Shown here: positions 30,094 through 38,750 of the stretch, piece after piece
Layout of the letters: every line of letters begins with the position of its first letter
Numbering within the stretch: position 1 is the first letter of the stretch
Origin: Candidatus Tectomicrobia bacterium
GTDB taxonomy: Bacteria; UBA8248
NCBI GenBank assembly: GCA_016192135.1
Contig: JACPUR010000007.1
Span: 1-53,800, forward strand
Reading direction: 5' to 3'
DNA length: 53,800 nucleotides
Program-made: the position numbers and the translations under genes
The notes under the pieces: generated by a model
What the model saw: only the letters and a program-made list of their open reading frames with translations
Told to the model about the DNA's origin: nothing
Databases searched by the model: none

Positions 30094-31554
30094 TCAGCCG
30101 CCAAGGCCGTACTCCCGCCAGCGCCGGGCCACCCGCTCCCGAATCTCCTCACTCATCACGATCTCGCCCGGCCACTCCCGCGCGAAGCCCTCCGAGGCCC
30201 ACTTCTTGGTGCCATCCACCCCCACCTTGCTGCCCACGTGGGGGAGGAACGAGGCGTGCTCCAGCGCGTCCACGGGGCCGTCCACGAAGACGAGGTCGCG
30301 CCGCGGGTCGATGCTCCCGAGCACCTTCCAGGCCACCTCGCTCACGTTGTGGACGTCCACGTCCTCGTCCACGATGACGATCACCTTGGCCAGCGCCATC
30401 TGCCCCATCCCCCACAGGGCGTACATCACCTTCCGCGCGTGGTAGGGGTAGGACTTGCGGATGGAGACGATGACCATGTTGTGGAACACTCCCTCGGGGG
30501 GCATGTGCACGTCCACGATCTCGGGGAGCTGCATCTTCATCAGGGGCAGGAAGACGCGCCCCGTGGCCTTCCCCAGCCAGTAGTCCTCCATCGGGGGCTT
30601 GCCGACGATGGTGGTGGGATAGATGGGGCTCCGCCGCCGGGTGATGGCCGTGACGTGGAAGACGGGATAATCGTCCGCGAGGGAGTACCAGCCGGTGTGG
30701 TCCCCGAAGGGCCCCTCGCGCCGCAGCTCGCCCGGATCGAGGTAGCCCTCCACCACGATGTCGGAGTCCGCCGGGACCTCGACGTTCACCGTCCGGCACC
30801 TCACCATCTCGACGCTCCGCCGCCGGAGGAAGCCGGCCAGGTTCATCTCGTCGATCCCCGGGGGGAGCGGCGCGCTCGCCGCGTAGAGGAGCACCGGATC
30901 GCCCCCCAGGGCGATGGCCATCTCCATCCGTCGTCCCAGCTTGGTACTCTCCAGGAAGTTCTGCGCCCCGTCGTGGTGGAGGTGCATGTGCATCCCGGCC
31001 GTCTTCTCGTCGAAGAGCTGCACGCGGTAGAGGCCCACGTTGCGGCGGCCGGTGCGGGGGTTGCGCGAGTAGATGTGGCCGAAGGTGATGTAGCGGCCTC
31101 CGTCCCCGGGCCAGCACTTGATCGCGGGGATGGAGAAGAGATCGGGCCGCCCGGTTTCGATCACCTCCTGGCAGGGGGCGGAACTCACCGCCCTGGGCGA
31201 GAAGGAAGCCATGCGCGCCAGCTTGGGCAGCATCTTCACTTTCTCGATCAGCCCCTCGGGAGGCTTGATCTCGAGGAGCTCGGCGATCTCCTCGGCCACC
31301 GCGTCCATGCTGTCCACGCCCAGCGCCAGGTGCATCCGCTTGTCGGAGGCGTAGGCGTTGATGAGGACCGGGATGGAGTACTCCTTCCCGTCCGGCGCGA
31401 CCGGGCGCTCGAACAGGAGCGCGGGGCCGCCATCCTTCACGCAGCGGTCGGCGATCTCGCTGATCTCGAGCTCGACCGCCACCGGCACCTTCACCCGGCG
31501 CAGCTCCCCTGCGCGCTCCAGGGCCTGCACGAAATCGGCGAGGGAGGAATACAT
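30094..31554 (-). CDS. ubiD: UbiD-family decarboxylase
   Basis: Prenylated-FMN-dependent decarboxylase of 486 residues. Family segments include CWPGDGGRYITFGHIYSRNP, NVGLYRVQLFDEKTAGMHMH and the catalytic-region GPFGDHTGWYSLADDYPVFH with the E-R-E surroundings. It would decarboxylate the prenylated aromatic acid in quinone synthesis. The ATG at 31554 lies 16 bases after the gatC stop and has no clear ribosome site, so it probably relies on coupling to gatC. A UbiX-type prenyltransferase is required and is not in the window. Confidence 0.93.
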   Translation of the reverse strand: MYSSLADFVQALERAGELRRVKVPVAVELEISEIADRCVKDGGPALLFERPVAPDGKEYSIPVLINAYASDKRMHLALGVDSMDAVAEEIAELLEIKPPEGLIEKVKMLPKLARMASFSPRAVSSAPCQEVIETGRPDLFSIPAIKCWPGDGGRYITFGHIYSRNPRTGRRNVGLYRVQLFDEKTAGMHMHLHHDGAQNFLESTKLGRRMEMAIALGGDPVLLYAASAPLPPGIDEMNLAGFLRRRSVEMVRCRTVNVEVPADSDIVVEGYLDPGELRREGPFGDHTGWYSLADDYPVFHVTAITRRRSPIYPTTIVGKPPMEDYWLGKATGRVFLPLMKMQLPEIVDVHMPPEGVFHNMVIVSIRKSYPYHARKVMYALWGMGQMALAKVIVIVDEDVDVHNVSEVAWKVLGSIDPRRDLVFVDGPVDALEHASFLPHVGSKVGVDGTKKWASEGFAREWPGEIVMSEEIRERVARRWREYGLGG

Positions 31555-31570
31555 CGGGGGAGGCCGGGCG

Positions 31571-31855
31571 CTATTCGATGACTTTGGGGACGCGGAAATG
31601 GCCCTTGTAGAAGCTCGGGGCCATCCCCTCCAGGTTCTCGACGGGCGGGTCGGCGACCTCGTCCTCGCGAAATACATTGGCGAGGTCCAGCGCGTGGGAG
31701 GTGGGGGGAACGTCCCGCGTGTCGAGCTCGTTCAGCTTGGAGATGTAGTCCAGGATGTTCCCGAGCTGGGCGGTGAACTTCTCCACCTCGGCCTCGGAGA
31801 GCCGGAGGCGCGCCAGCCGCGAGACGTGAAGGACATCCTGCCGGGAAATCGCCAT
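31571..31855 (-). CDS. gatC: GatC subunit of Asp-tRNA(Asn)/Glu-tRNA(Gln) amidotransferase
   Basis: Protein of 94 residues with the GatC pattern: HVSRLARLRLSEAEVEKFT, LGNILDYISKLNELDT and a C-terminal GHFRVPKVIE. It would stabilise GatA-GatB in making Gln- or Asn-tRNA. GatA and GatB are not adjacent; instead ubiD follows. The implication that the organism uses indirect amidation is from family knowledge. The ATG has GGAGGA upstream. Confidence 0.92.
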   Translation of the reverse strand: MAISRQDVLHVSRLARLRLSEAEVEKFTAQLGNILDYISKLNELDTRDVPPTSHALDLANVFREDEVADPPVENLEGMAPSFYKGHFRVPKVIE

Positions 31856-31882
31856 TGGAGACGGTCCTCCTTCGTGCGCCCC

Positions 31883-34192
31883 TTATACCTTCGGGCTCTT
31901 CCCGGCGTCAACGCCGCCGTTCGCGGGCCGGAGGCTGGCGAAGCCCAGCACGAGCTTCTTCTCCCCCACCCGCTCGAACCTCACCGTGACGATGGTGCGC
32001 TCGCCCGTACCCTCCCGGGCCGTGATCTTCCCCCGGCCGAACCTGTCGTGCTCCACCTCGGCGCCCGGGTGGAAGGGCCCCAGGGCGGCCGGCGGCGGGG
32101 CGGATATCTCCCCTTCCGCCGCCGTTGCCAGGCGCGGGGCGGGAGCCTCCCGCCAGGGGGAGAAGCGGAAGCCGGCCCTCTCCCCTCCCCGCGTCCTCTC
32201 GGGCCGCGCGGAATGATCTCCCTCGCGCGCCAGGAGGTCCTCCCCCAGCCCGGCCAGGAAGCGGCTGGGGCGTGAGGCCCACGACCCCCCCGCCTCCGGC
32301 CCCTCGGGGCGGCGCTCCCGCGCCCAGGCGAGCACAAGGTGCTCCTTCGCCCGCGTCATCCCCACGTAGAGCAGCCGCCGCTCCTCCTCCAGGCTCTCGG
32401 CGTCCTCGGCGGATCGGCCGTGGGGCAGCAGGCCCTCCTGCACCCCCGCGATGGCCACCGCCCGGAACTCCAGGCCCTTCGCCGCGTGGAGGGTCATGAG
32501 GGAGAGCTTGCCGCCCTCCGTCTCCAGCTCGTCCGCCTCCCCCATCAGCGCCAGCTCCTCCAGGAAGAGCGCCGCCGCCTCCCGGCTCTCCGGCGGTATC
32601 CCCTCCTCCTCCCGGACCCGCTCCTCGAAGGCTTCGGCCGCCGCCACGAACTCCGCCACCCCCTCGAGGGCCTGGGCGGCCGCCCGGCGGCGCTCGAAGG
32701 ATGTGCTCTTCTCCGCCGATTCCTTCAGCCACGCCCGGTAGCCCGTCCGCTCCAGGATGAGCTTGAGGAGCGCGGCGGGCCCCAGGCGCAGCGCGGAGAG
32801 GGAGCCGAGGGCCTGGAGCAGCCCGGCCAGGGTTTCGGCGGCCTGGCCGCGCAGCCTGCCCTCCTCCAGCGCCCGGCGCGCCAGGGCCGGGGTGAGGGCG
32901 TTCTCCTCCCCGGAGATGGCCTTGAGGCGCTCCACCCCGAGCCCCCGGGAAGGTCGGTTCACGATGCGCGAGAAGGCGGGGGCATCCCCCGGGCGCAGGA
33001 CGACGCGCAGGTAGGCCGCCAGGTCCTGCACCTCGGCCCGGTCGAAGAAGCGCACTCCCTTCACCACCTGGCTGGGGATGCCCCGGCGCCGGGCCTCCTC
33101 CTCCAGGGGGCGCGACTGGGTGTTCGTCCGGTAGAAGACGGCCGCCTCGCCCCAGGGGAAGGCGCTCCCCGCCCCGAACGCGGCCAGGCGCTCGAGGATC
33201 ATCTGGGCCTCGACCTGGGGATCCGGCGCGGAGAGGAAGGCCACGGCGCCGCCCGGAGGGTTCTGGGTGAACAGTCTTTTTTCCCGCCGCCCCCGCGCCC
33301 CGGCCATCAGCGCCCCCGCCACCGCCAGGATGCGCCGGCTCGAGCGGTAGTTCTCCTCCAGGCAGAAGACGCGCGCTCCCGGGAAATCCCTCTCGAAGCG
33401 GCGGATGTTCTCCACCTCGGCGCCCCGCCAGCGGTAGATGCTCTGGTCGTCGTCCCCCACGGCGAACACCCGCCCGTGCCCCCCCGCGAAGCGCGCCACG
33501 CGGCGGCTCTGGACGGCGTTCGTGTCCTGGTACTCGTCCACGAGCACCTCGCGGAAGCGCCGCTGGTAGCGCTCCCGTATCTCGGGATGCCGCTCGAAGA
33601 GGCGGATGGGCAGGCAGAGCAGGTCGTCGAAGTCCACCGCCCCCGCCGCACGCAGGGCGCGCGCGTAGCCGGGGGCCACCCGCGCGGCCACGGCGTCCAG
33701 GCTGAAGGGAAGCCCGGCCTCCGCCGCGGGGGCGCCCGAGGTCTTGAGGAAGCCGATGCGCTCGAGGATCGCCTTGGGCGCATAGCGCTCGGGGCTCACG
33801 TTCAAGGCGGCCATCTCGCGCTTCAGGAGGGTCAGGCACTCCCCGCGCGAGCAGACCACGAATTCGGCCGGGAGCCCCGCTGCCTCCGCCTCGGCCCGCA
33901 GGATGCGGGCGCAGACGGCATGGAAGGTGCCCACCCACAACCCCCGACCCCCGGAGCCCAGGGCCGCGCCCAGGCGGGCGCGCATCTCGCCCGCCGCCTT
34001 CTGGGTGAAGGTGATGGCGAGCACCTCCTCGGGGCGCAGGCCCTCCTCCAGCAGGCGCAGGATTCGATGGACGATGACGCGCGTCTTGCCCGAGCCTGCC
34101 CCGGCCAGGACGAGGCTCGCCCCGGGCGGCGCCAGGACCGCCTCGCGCTGCTGCGGGTTGAGCCCTTCGAGGGAGGAGGCCGCTCCCCTCAT
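31883..34192 (-). CDS. UvrD/PcrA-type ATP-dependent DNA helicase
   Basis: Superfamily 1A helicase of 769 residues that moves 3' to 5' on DNA, with roles in repair and replication. Motifs in order: LNPQQREAVLAP (Q-motif), AGAGSGKTRVIVHRI (Walker A), LVDEYQDTNAVQSR (Walker B), VGDDDQSIYRWRGA (III), LEENYRSSRRIL (IV), SLMTLHAAKGLEF (V) and YVGMTRAKEHLVL (VI). The C-terminal segment ends with GAEVEHDRFGRGKI, a Tudor-like module typical of PcrA. The ATG overlaps the preceding stop (ATGA). Confidence 0.95.
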   Translation of the reverse strand: MRGAASSLEGLNPQQREAVLAPPGASLVLAGAGSGKTRVIVHRILRLLEEGLRPEEVLAITFTQKAAGEMRARLGAALGSGGRGLWVGTFHAVCARILRAEAEAAGLPAEFVVCSRGECLTLLKREMAALNVSPERYAPKAILERIGFLKTSGAPAAEAGLPFSLDAVAARVAPGYARALRAAGAVDFDDLLCLPIRLFERHPEIRERYQRRFREVLVDEYQDTNAVQSRRVARFAGGHGRVFAVGDDDQSIYRWRGAEVENIRRFERDFPGARVFCLEENYRSSRRILAVAGALMAGARGRREKRLFTQNPPGGAVAFLSAPDPQVEAQMILERLAAFGAGSAFPWGEAAVFYRTNTQSRPLEEEARRRGIPSQVVKGVRFFDRAEVQDLAAYLRVVLRPGDAPAFSRIVNRPSRGLGVERLKAISGEENALTPALARRALEEGRLRGQAAETLAGLLQALGSLSALRLGPAALLKLILERTGYRAWLKESAEKSTSFERRRAAAQALEGVAEFVAAAEAFEERVREEEGIPPESREAAALFLEELALMGEADELETEGGKLSLMTLHAAKGLEFRAVAIAGVQEGLLPHGRSAEDAESLEEERRLLYVGMTRAKEHLVLAWARERRPEGPEAGGSWASRPSRFLAGLGEDLLAREGDHSARPERTRGGERAGFRFSPWREAPAPRLATAAEGEISAPPPAALGPFHPGAEVEHDRFGRGKITAREGTGERTIVTVRFERVGEKKLVLGFASLRPANGGVDAGKSPKV

Positions 34193-34983
34193 CGGGAGCG
34201 GGGGGCCACCTCCACCCGCGAGGCCGGGGAGCGGATGAGGTGGCGCGGGGGATAGATGCCCTTCGGGACGTTGGCGTTCGGGGTCACCCAGCAGCCCGGG
34301 CCCAGGAGGCAGCCGGGCGAGGTGACGGCGTTGCAGCCGATCTCGGCGTCGTCCCCGACCACGGCCCCGAACTTGCGGAGGCCGGTGTCGAGGGTCACCT
34401 CTCCCACGTGGAGGCGGATGCTGCGGGACTTGGACTTCCCCGCCTTCTCCTCCTCGGTGCGGAGCTGGAGGTTGGCGAGCTTGGTGCCGGCGCCGAGGTT
34501 GGCGTGGGCGCCGAGGAGGCTGTCCCCCACGTAGGCGAAGTGGCCCGCCTCGGCGTGGTTCAGGAAGAGGCTGTTCTTGACCTCGGTGGCGTGGCCCACG
34601 ATGGCGTCGGGGCCGATGAGGCAGCTCCCCCGCAGATAGGCCCCGTGGCGGAGTTCGGCTCCCGCGCAGAGAACCGAGAGCCCCTTCACCACCACGCCCG
34701 GTTCGATCCGCACCCCCGGCTCGATCCGCACCCCGGCCCGTGCGATGCGGAAGCGGCGCTTCGCGAAGAAAAGCCCCTCGCTGGCCACGAGGCCGTCCTC
34801 GACGCGGAGCCCCTTCAGGTCTGCGGCCTCCCCCTCAGGGAGGCCCGGCTCCTCCACCAGTCTCTGGACGCAGGCCTCCAGGTCGCGGATCGCCTCCCAC
34901 ACGTGGGCGACGCCGTCGAACAGATCGCGGTGGGGGAACTCCGCCAGGCGGAGGAAGTAATCCTTTGGAGCCGTCATGGACAT
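34189..34983 (-). CDS. Left-handed beta-helix acyltransferase-like protein
   Basis: Protein of 264 residues. Residues about 1-75 are a helical N-terminus; from about 80 the chain shows hexapeptide repeats (VRIEPGVRIEPG, GAELRHGAYLRGSCLIGPDA, LGAHANLGAGTKLANLQL), the GlmU/LpxA-type left-handed helix. ELRTEE-like and RKFGAVVGDDAEIGCN segments match the GlmU acetyltransferase end. No nucleotidyltransferase domain is present. It overlaps the phosphohexomutase gene by ten bases and helicase by four. It may complement the stand-alone nucleotidyltransferases of the region. Confidence 0.82.
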   Translation of the reverse strand: MSMTAPKDYFLRLAEFPHRDLFDGVAHVWEAIRDLEACVQRLVEEPGLPEGEAADLKGLRVEDGLVASEGLFFAKRRFRIARAGVRIEPGVRIEPGVVVKGLSVLCAGAELRHGAYLRGSCLIGPDAIVGHATEVKNSLFLNHAEAGHFAYVGDSLLGAHANLGAGTKLANLQLRTEEEKAGKSKSRSIRLHVGEVTLDTGLRKFGAVVGDDAEIGCNAVTSPGCLLGPGCWVTPNANVPKGIYPPRHLIRSPASRVEVAPRSR

Positions 34984-36914
34984 TTTCCCGTCTCCAGATA
35001 CCAGCGGCCCAGGCCGGTGAGCGAGCATTCTCCATCTGCCTCCCGGACGAGCCCGCCCCGCAAGGCCTCCTTGCGGACACGCTCGGGGAGGACTGGGGCC
35101 CCGAACCGCGCCTCGGCCTCCCGGACGAGCCCAGCGTCGAGGGAGCCGGCATCCTTCGGCCCCTGCGCCAGGCTCCGCAGGAGGGCTCCCTCCGCCCGGG
35201 CGTAGGGGTCGGAGGCGTCCTTCATCCGCGCCAGGATCTCCTTGAGGGCGGCCTCGCCGGCTTCCTTGAGCGCCTTTTCCCAACGGGAAGGACCCCGGAG
35301 GGAGACCCCGATCCGGCTCTCGGTCCCGGAGTTTCTGACGGCGATGGTGGCGAGGGGCTGGCCTCCGGCGCCCTCCATCATCAAGTACAGGACGCCCGGA
35401 TCGTCCTCCAGGGGGCTCCAGCGCGGGACAGTAGCGTCCGGGGCCGACTTCTCCATCTCCCCCCAGACGGCTGCCGCCACCGCCTCCCACGCCTCGCTCC
35501 CGGGGGCGAACCGCGAGCGGTCCACGTGATAGGCGTACAGCGACTTCTTGTAGCCGCGCGGAAAGGGCTCCGCCAGGACAGCATAGGCTTCCTTCACTCC
35601 TTTCGCCTCCCCCAGCCACCGGATAGAGGCGCAGGTGTTGAGAAAGCTCTTGAGGCCGTCCCCCACGGCGAGGCGCGCCACCCGCCCCTCCGCGTCGGCG
35701 AGGAGCCCCGGCACCACCGTGTGGCCCGACTCTTCGCCTCCCAGGGCGAACCGGTCGCCCCAGCGCTCCGCCGCGCGGAGGATCCACTTGTCCCCCACCG
35801 GAGCGAAGACCACGCCCAGGCCCGCCTCGGCCAGAGCGGCGGCGGCGCCCGCGTCGCTCTCGATGGTGAGCACCGCCTTCCCCCCCTCCGGCAGTTCGCC
35901 CTGCGCCGCCAGGAAGCGGGCCTGGAGGACCAGGGCCTCGTCCCCCCCGAGCACCCGCGCCGCGTCCTCGAAGGGATCGTAGACGAGGGTGTAGGCGCGA
36001 TCGCCGTCGGCGTCGAAGACCCCCCCCGCGGCGAATCCTTTTCCGGCTTGGAGCTCATCCCTTCTCGCGCGGCCGGCCTCGAAGAGCGCCCGCAGCCCCG
36101 CGTGGGCCTGGATGAGGCCCGTCTCTCCGCCCGCGACCTCGCGCCTTCCCTCGAGGGCGACGACGCCGCCTCCCTCGTTGACCGGCCCCTCGCCCAGCCG
36201 GTTCACCTCGCGGAGCTCCCGGGGCCCGGCCGGGGCCACCGCCTCGGGGGCCAACCCGCTCCAGGCGCCCCGAGCCGCGTCCAGCACCACCGACCAGCCC
36301 GCGAGATCTCCCTCCCGCAGCCAGCGGTTGGGCAGGCGGCCCATGTGGCCGAGGTAGAACGCGCGAGCCTCGGCGGCCGCGTCCAGGCACCGCCCCCGTT
36401 CCGGAGCGTCCTCGATCTCCTTCCAGGAGACGCCCCAGACGCGGGCGCTCACCTCGTCGTCCTCCTCCGGAAGGAGCTTCCGCGCGCCCGGGGAACGGAG
36501 GAGCTTGATGCCGTTCTGATCGGCCGGGTTATGGGAGGCCGTGAGGAGGATGGCCCCCGCCGCCCCGGACGCCTGCAGGTAGGCGGCGGCGGCCGGGGTC
36601 GGAAGGACGCCCGCCGCCAGGGCGTCGGCCCCGGCACGGAGGATGCCCCTCAGGACGGCCCCCGCGAAGCGGCCTTCCGCATCGCGCGGGTCCCAAGCCA
36701 GGAGGACGGCCGAGGGCGCGAGGAGCTCCTCGCCCGCCTGCTCGCGCAGCCAGCCCGCGGCGGCGTAGGCGTAATGCTCGGCGAAGGGCTCGGTGAAGAG
36801 GCCCAGCTTGAGAAAGGCCGCCCGCGGATCCTCCTCCCCCCGCAGGAGCGGATGATCCGGCCCGGCCGCGAGCCCGCGCACGCCGTCCGTGCCCTGGAAC
36901 CTCGCCCCCTCCAT
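34974..36914 (-). CDS. Large phosphohexomutase (phosphoglucomutase/phosphoglucosamine mutase-like)
   Basis: Alpha-D-phosphohexomutase of 646 residues. All four active-site parts are seen: the phosphoserine loop TASHNPADQNGIKLL, metal loop DADGDRAYTL, sugar loop GGEESGH and phosphate-binding RNSGTESRIGV. At 646 residues it is about 200 longer than usual GlmM; the extra length includes an insert and a C-terminal helical stretch (about residues 560-646). Its position after glmS suggests conversion of GlcN-6-P to GlcN-1-P, but a glucose or mannose substrate is equally possible. The ATG at 36914 has GGAG upstream; a GTG at 36929 overlaps the glmS stop. Confidence 0.87.
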   Translation of the reverse strand: MEGARFQGTDGVRGLAAGPDHPLLRGEEDPRAAFLKLGLFTEPFAEHYAYAAAGWLREQAGEELLAPSAVLLAWDPRDAEGRFAGAVLRGILRAGADALAAGVLPTPAAAAYLQASGAAGAILLTASHNPADQNGIKLLRSPGARKLLPEEDDEVSARVWGVSWKEIEDAPERGRCLDAAAEARAFYLGHMGRLPNRWLREGDLAGWSVVLDAARGAWSGLAPEAVAPAGPRELREVNRLGEGPVNEGGGVVALEGRREVAGGETGLIQAHAGLRALFEAGRARRDELQAGKGFAAGGVFDADGDRAYTLVYDPFEDAARVLGGDEALVLQARFLAAQGELPEGGKAVLTIESDAGAAAALAEAGLGVVFAPVGDKWILRAAERWGDRFALGGEESGHTVVPGLLADAEGRVARLAVGDGLKSFLNTCASIRWLGEAKGVKEAYAVLAEPFPRGYKKSLYAYHVDRSRFAPGSEAWEAVAAAVWGEMEKSAPDATVPRWSPLEDDPGVLYLMMEGAGGQPLATIAVRNSGTESRIGVSLRGPSRWEKALKEAGEAALKEILARMKDASDPYARAEGALLRSLAQGPKDAGSLDAGLVREAEARFGAPVLPERVRKEALRGGLVREADGECSLTGLGRWYLETGKCP

Positions 36915-36928
36915 TCGCTCCACCGCCA

Positions 36929-38749
36929 CTAGGCCACAGTCACGGATTTCGCGAGGGAGCGGGGGCGGTCCACGTCCCGCTTGAGGGCCACGGCGAGGAA
37001 GTAGGCCAGAAGCTGGCCCGCCACGAGGTGGAGGAAGGGGGCGAGCAGGGAGGAGACGCGCGGGAGCACGATCTCCTCGCTGAAGAGGCCCTTGGAGGCC
37101 TCGTCGCCCTCGAACCGGAAGCCGAGGACGAAGCCCCCCCGCGCCCGGACCTCCTCGGCGCTGCTCCGGGTGAGGGCGTGGAGCTCCTTCTCCTCGGGCG
37201 CGGGCATGAGGACGATGGTGTACATGTTCTCGTCGATCAGGGAGATGGTCCCGTGCTTGAGGAAGCCGGCGCTCATACCCTCGGCGTGGAGGTAGGTGAC
37301 CTCCTTCATCTTGAGGGCGCATTCCAGGGCCGCCGGATAATAGATGCTCCGGCCCAGGTAGAGCCAGTTCTTCATACGCTGGTGCCGGTGGGCCGCCGCG
37401 TGCAGGAAGCCGGCGCGCTCGTTCAAGGTTTCGGAAATCCGGTCGGAGAGGGCCGATACCTCCCCGCGGAGGCGGACGACGTCCTCCTCCCGGTGGCGCC
37501 CGTTCAGCGCGCCCAGCTCGAGCGCGCACAGCAGGAGCAGGACGGCCTGGCTCATGGCGGCCTTGGTGCTGATGACGCAGATCTCCGGCCCGGAACCCTG
37601 GAGGATGGGGATGTCCACCGCGCGGACCAGGCTCGAGCCCATGACGTTCACGATGGCGGCCGTCTTGGCGCCCCGGCTCTTCGCGTGCCGGATGGCGGAC
37701 AGCGTGTCGTAGGTCTCGCCCGACTGGCTGATGGCCAGCACGGAGTCGTCCGCGTCCACCTCGGCCAGGTGGGGGAACTCGTCCGTGCTGACGGCCGGCA
37801 GGTAGCGGCCTCCGTAGCGGCTGAAGAAGTACTGTCCCATGCAGGCCATGTAGTAGGTGGTGCCCACCCCGCACAGGAAGCCGTGATGGGAGCCGTGGAT
37901 GACCCGGGCGACTTGGGCCAGCTCCGCGCGGGGGACCCGCAGCGCCGCCTGGACGGTGGCCGGCTGATCGTAGATCTCCTTGAGCATGTAGTGGGGATAA
38001 CCACCCCGCCGGGCCATCTCGACGTCCCACTCGATCTCGGTCACCTCCTTCGAGACGGGCTCCCCCGTCTGGAGGTTCTTGACCCCGTACGCCTGCCGGG
38101 TGACGACGGCGTACTCGCCGTCGTCCAGGATGACGGCCTGGCGGGTGTACTCGATGAAAGCGTTGAAGTCGGAGCCCACGTAGTTGGCGTCGTCTCCCAG
38201 CCCGATGATGAGCGGGCTCTCCCGCTTGCAGCAGAAGATCGTTCCCGGCGCCACCACCGAGATGACGGCGAGGGCGAAGGTGCCCTCCAGCTCGCGCAGC
38301 GCCGCCACGAAGGCCCGCTCGAACTCCCCGCCCTGCCGCAGATGGTGGGCGATGAGGTGGGCGATGACCTCGGTGTCGGTCTCGGAGCGGAATATGGCGC
38401 CCGCCTTTGCCAGGCGCTCCCGCAGGTCGCGGTAGTTGGAGATGATGCCGTTGTGGACGACCGCGATGCGGCCGTCGTTGTCGGAGTGGGGATGGGCGTT
38501 CTCCCGCGTCACCCCGCCGTGGGTGGCCCAGCGGGTGTGGGCGATGCCCACGAGGCCCTTCATGTCGCTCAGGCGCTCGTGGAGGTTGACCGCCTCGACC
38601 GTCCCGATGTTCTTCCGGATGTCGAGGCTGCCGTTGCGCTGCACCGCCATTCCGCAGGAGTCGTAGCCCCGGTACTCGAGGGCGGCGATGCCCCGGAAGA
38701 GGCGCTGCGCGATGTTGGAGGAGCCCGCGACCCCAGCGATGCCGCACAT
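36929..38749 (-). CDS. glmS: Glutamine-fructose-6-phosphate aminotransferase GlmS
   Basis: Enzyme of 606 residues that makes glucosamine-6-phosphate from fructose-6-phosphate and glutamine. The chain starts with MCGIAGVAG, so Cys2 is the glutaminase nucleophile. IAHTRWATHG, HNGIISNYRDLR and SETDTEVIAHL follow. Two SIS domains (ISQSGETYDTLSAIRHA; LHAEGMSAGFLKHGTISLID) and the end DRPRSLAKSVTVA complete a normal full-length protein. It begins one base after the stop of the nucleotidyltransferase gene. No glmS ribozyme is seen upstream. Confidence 0.96.
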   Translation of the reverse strand: MCGIAGVAGSSNIAQRLFRGIAALEYRGYDSCGMAVQRNGSLDIRKNIGTVEAVNLHERLSDMKGLVGIAHTRWATHGGVTRENAHPHSDNDGRIAVVHNGIISNYRDLRERLAKAGAIFRSETDTEVIAHLIAHHLRQGGEFERAFVAALRELEGTFALAVISVVAPGTIFCCKRESPLIIGLGDDANYVGSDFNAFIEYTRQAVILDDGEYAVVTRQAYGVKNLQTGEPVSKEVTEIEWDVEMARRGGYPHYMLKEIYDQPATVQAALRVPRAELAQVARVIHGSHHGFLCGVGTTYYMACMGQYFFSRYGGRYLPAVSTDEFPHLAEVDADDSVLAISQSGETYDTLSAIRHAKSRGAKTAAIVNVMGSSLVRAVDIPILQGSGPEICVISTKAAMSQAVLLLLCALELGALNGRHREEDVVRLRGEVSALSDRISETLNERAGFLHAAAHRHQRMKNWLYLGRSIYYPAALECALKMKEVTYLHAEGMSAGFLKHGTISLIDENMYTIVLMPAPEEKELHALTRSSAEEVRARGGFVLGFRFEGDEASKGLFSEEIVLPRVSSLLAPFLHLVAGQLLAYFLAVALKRDVDRPRSLAKSVTVA

Positions 38750-38750
38750 C

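Noticed and set aside
34974-38747. A 1257-codon frame suggesting a giant fusion of GlmS and mutase
   Set aside because: Only the last 646 codons are the mutase. Over glmS the frame is a shadow, and glmS is complete in another frame with its own stop.
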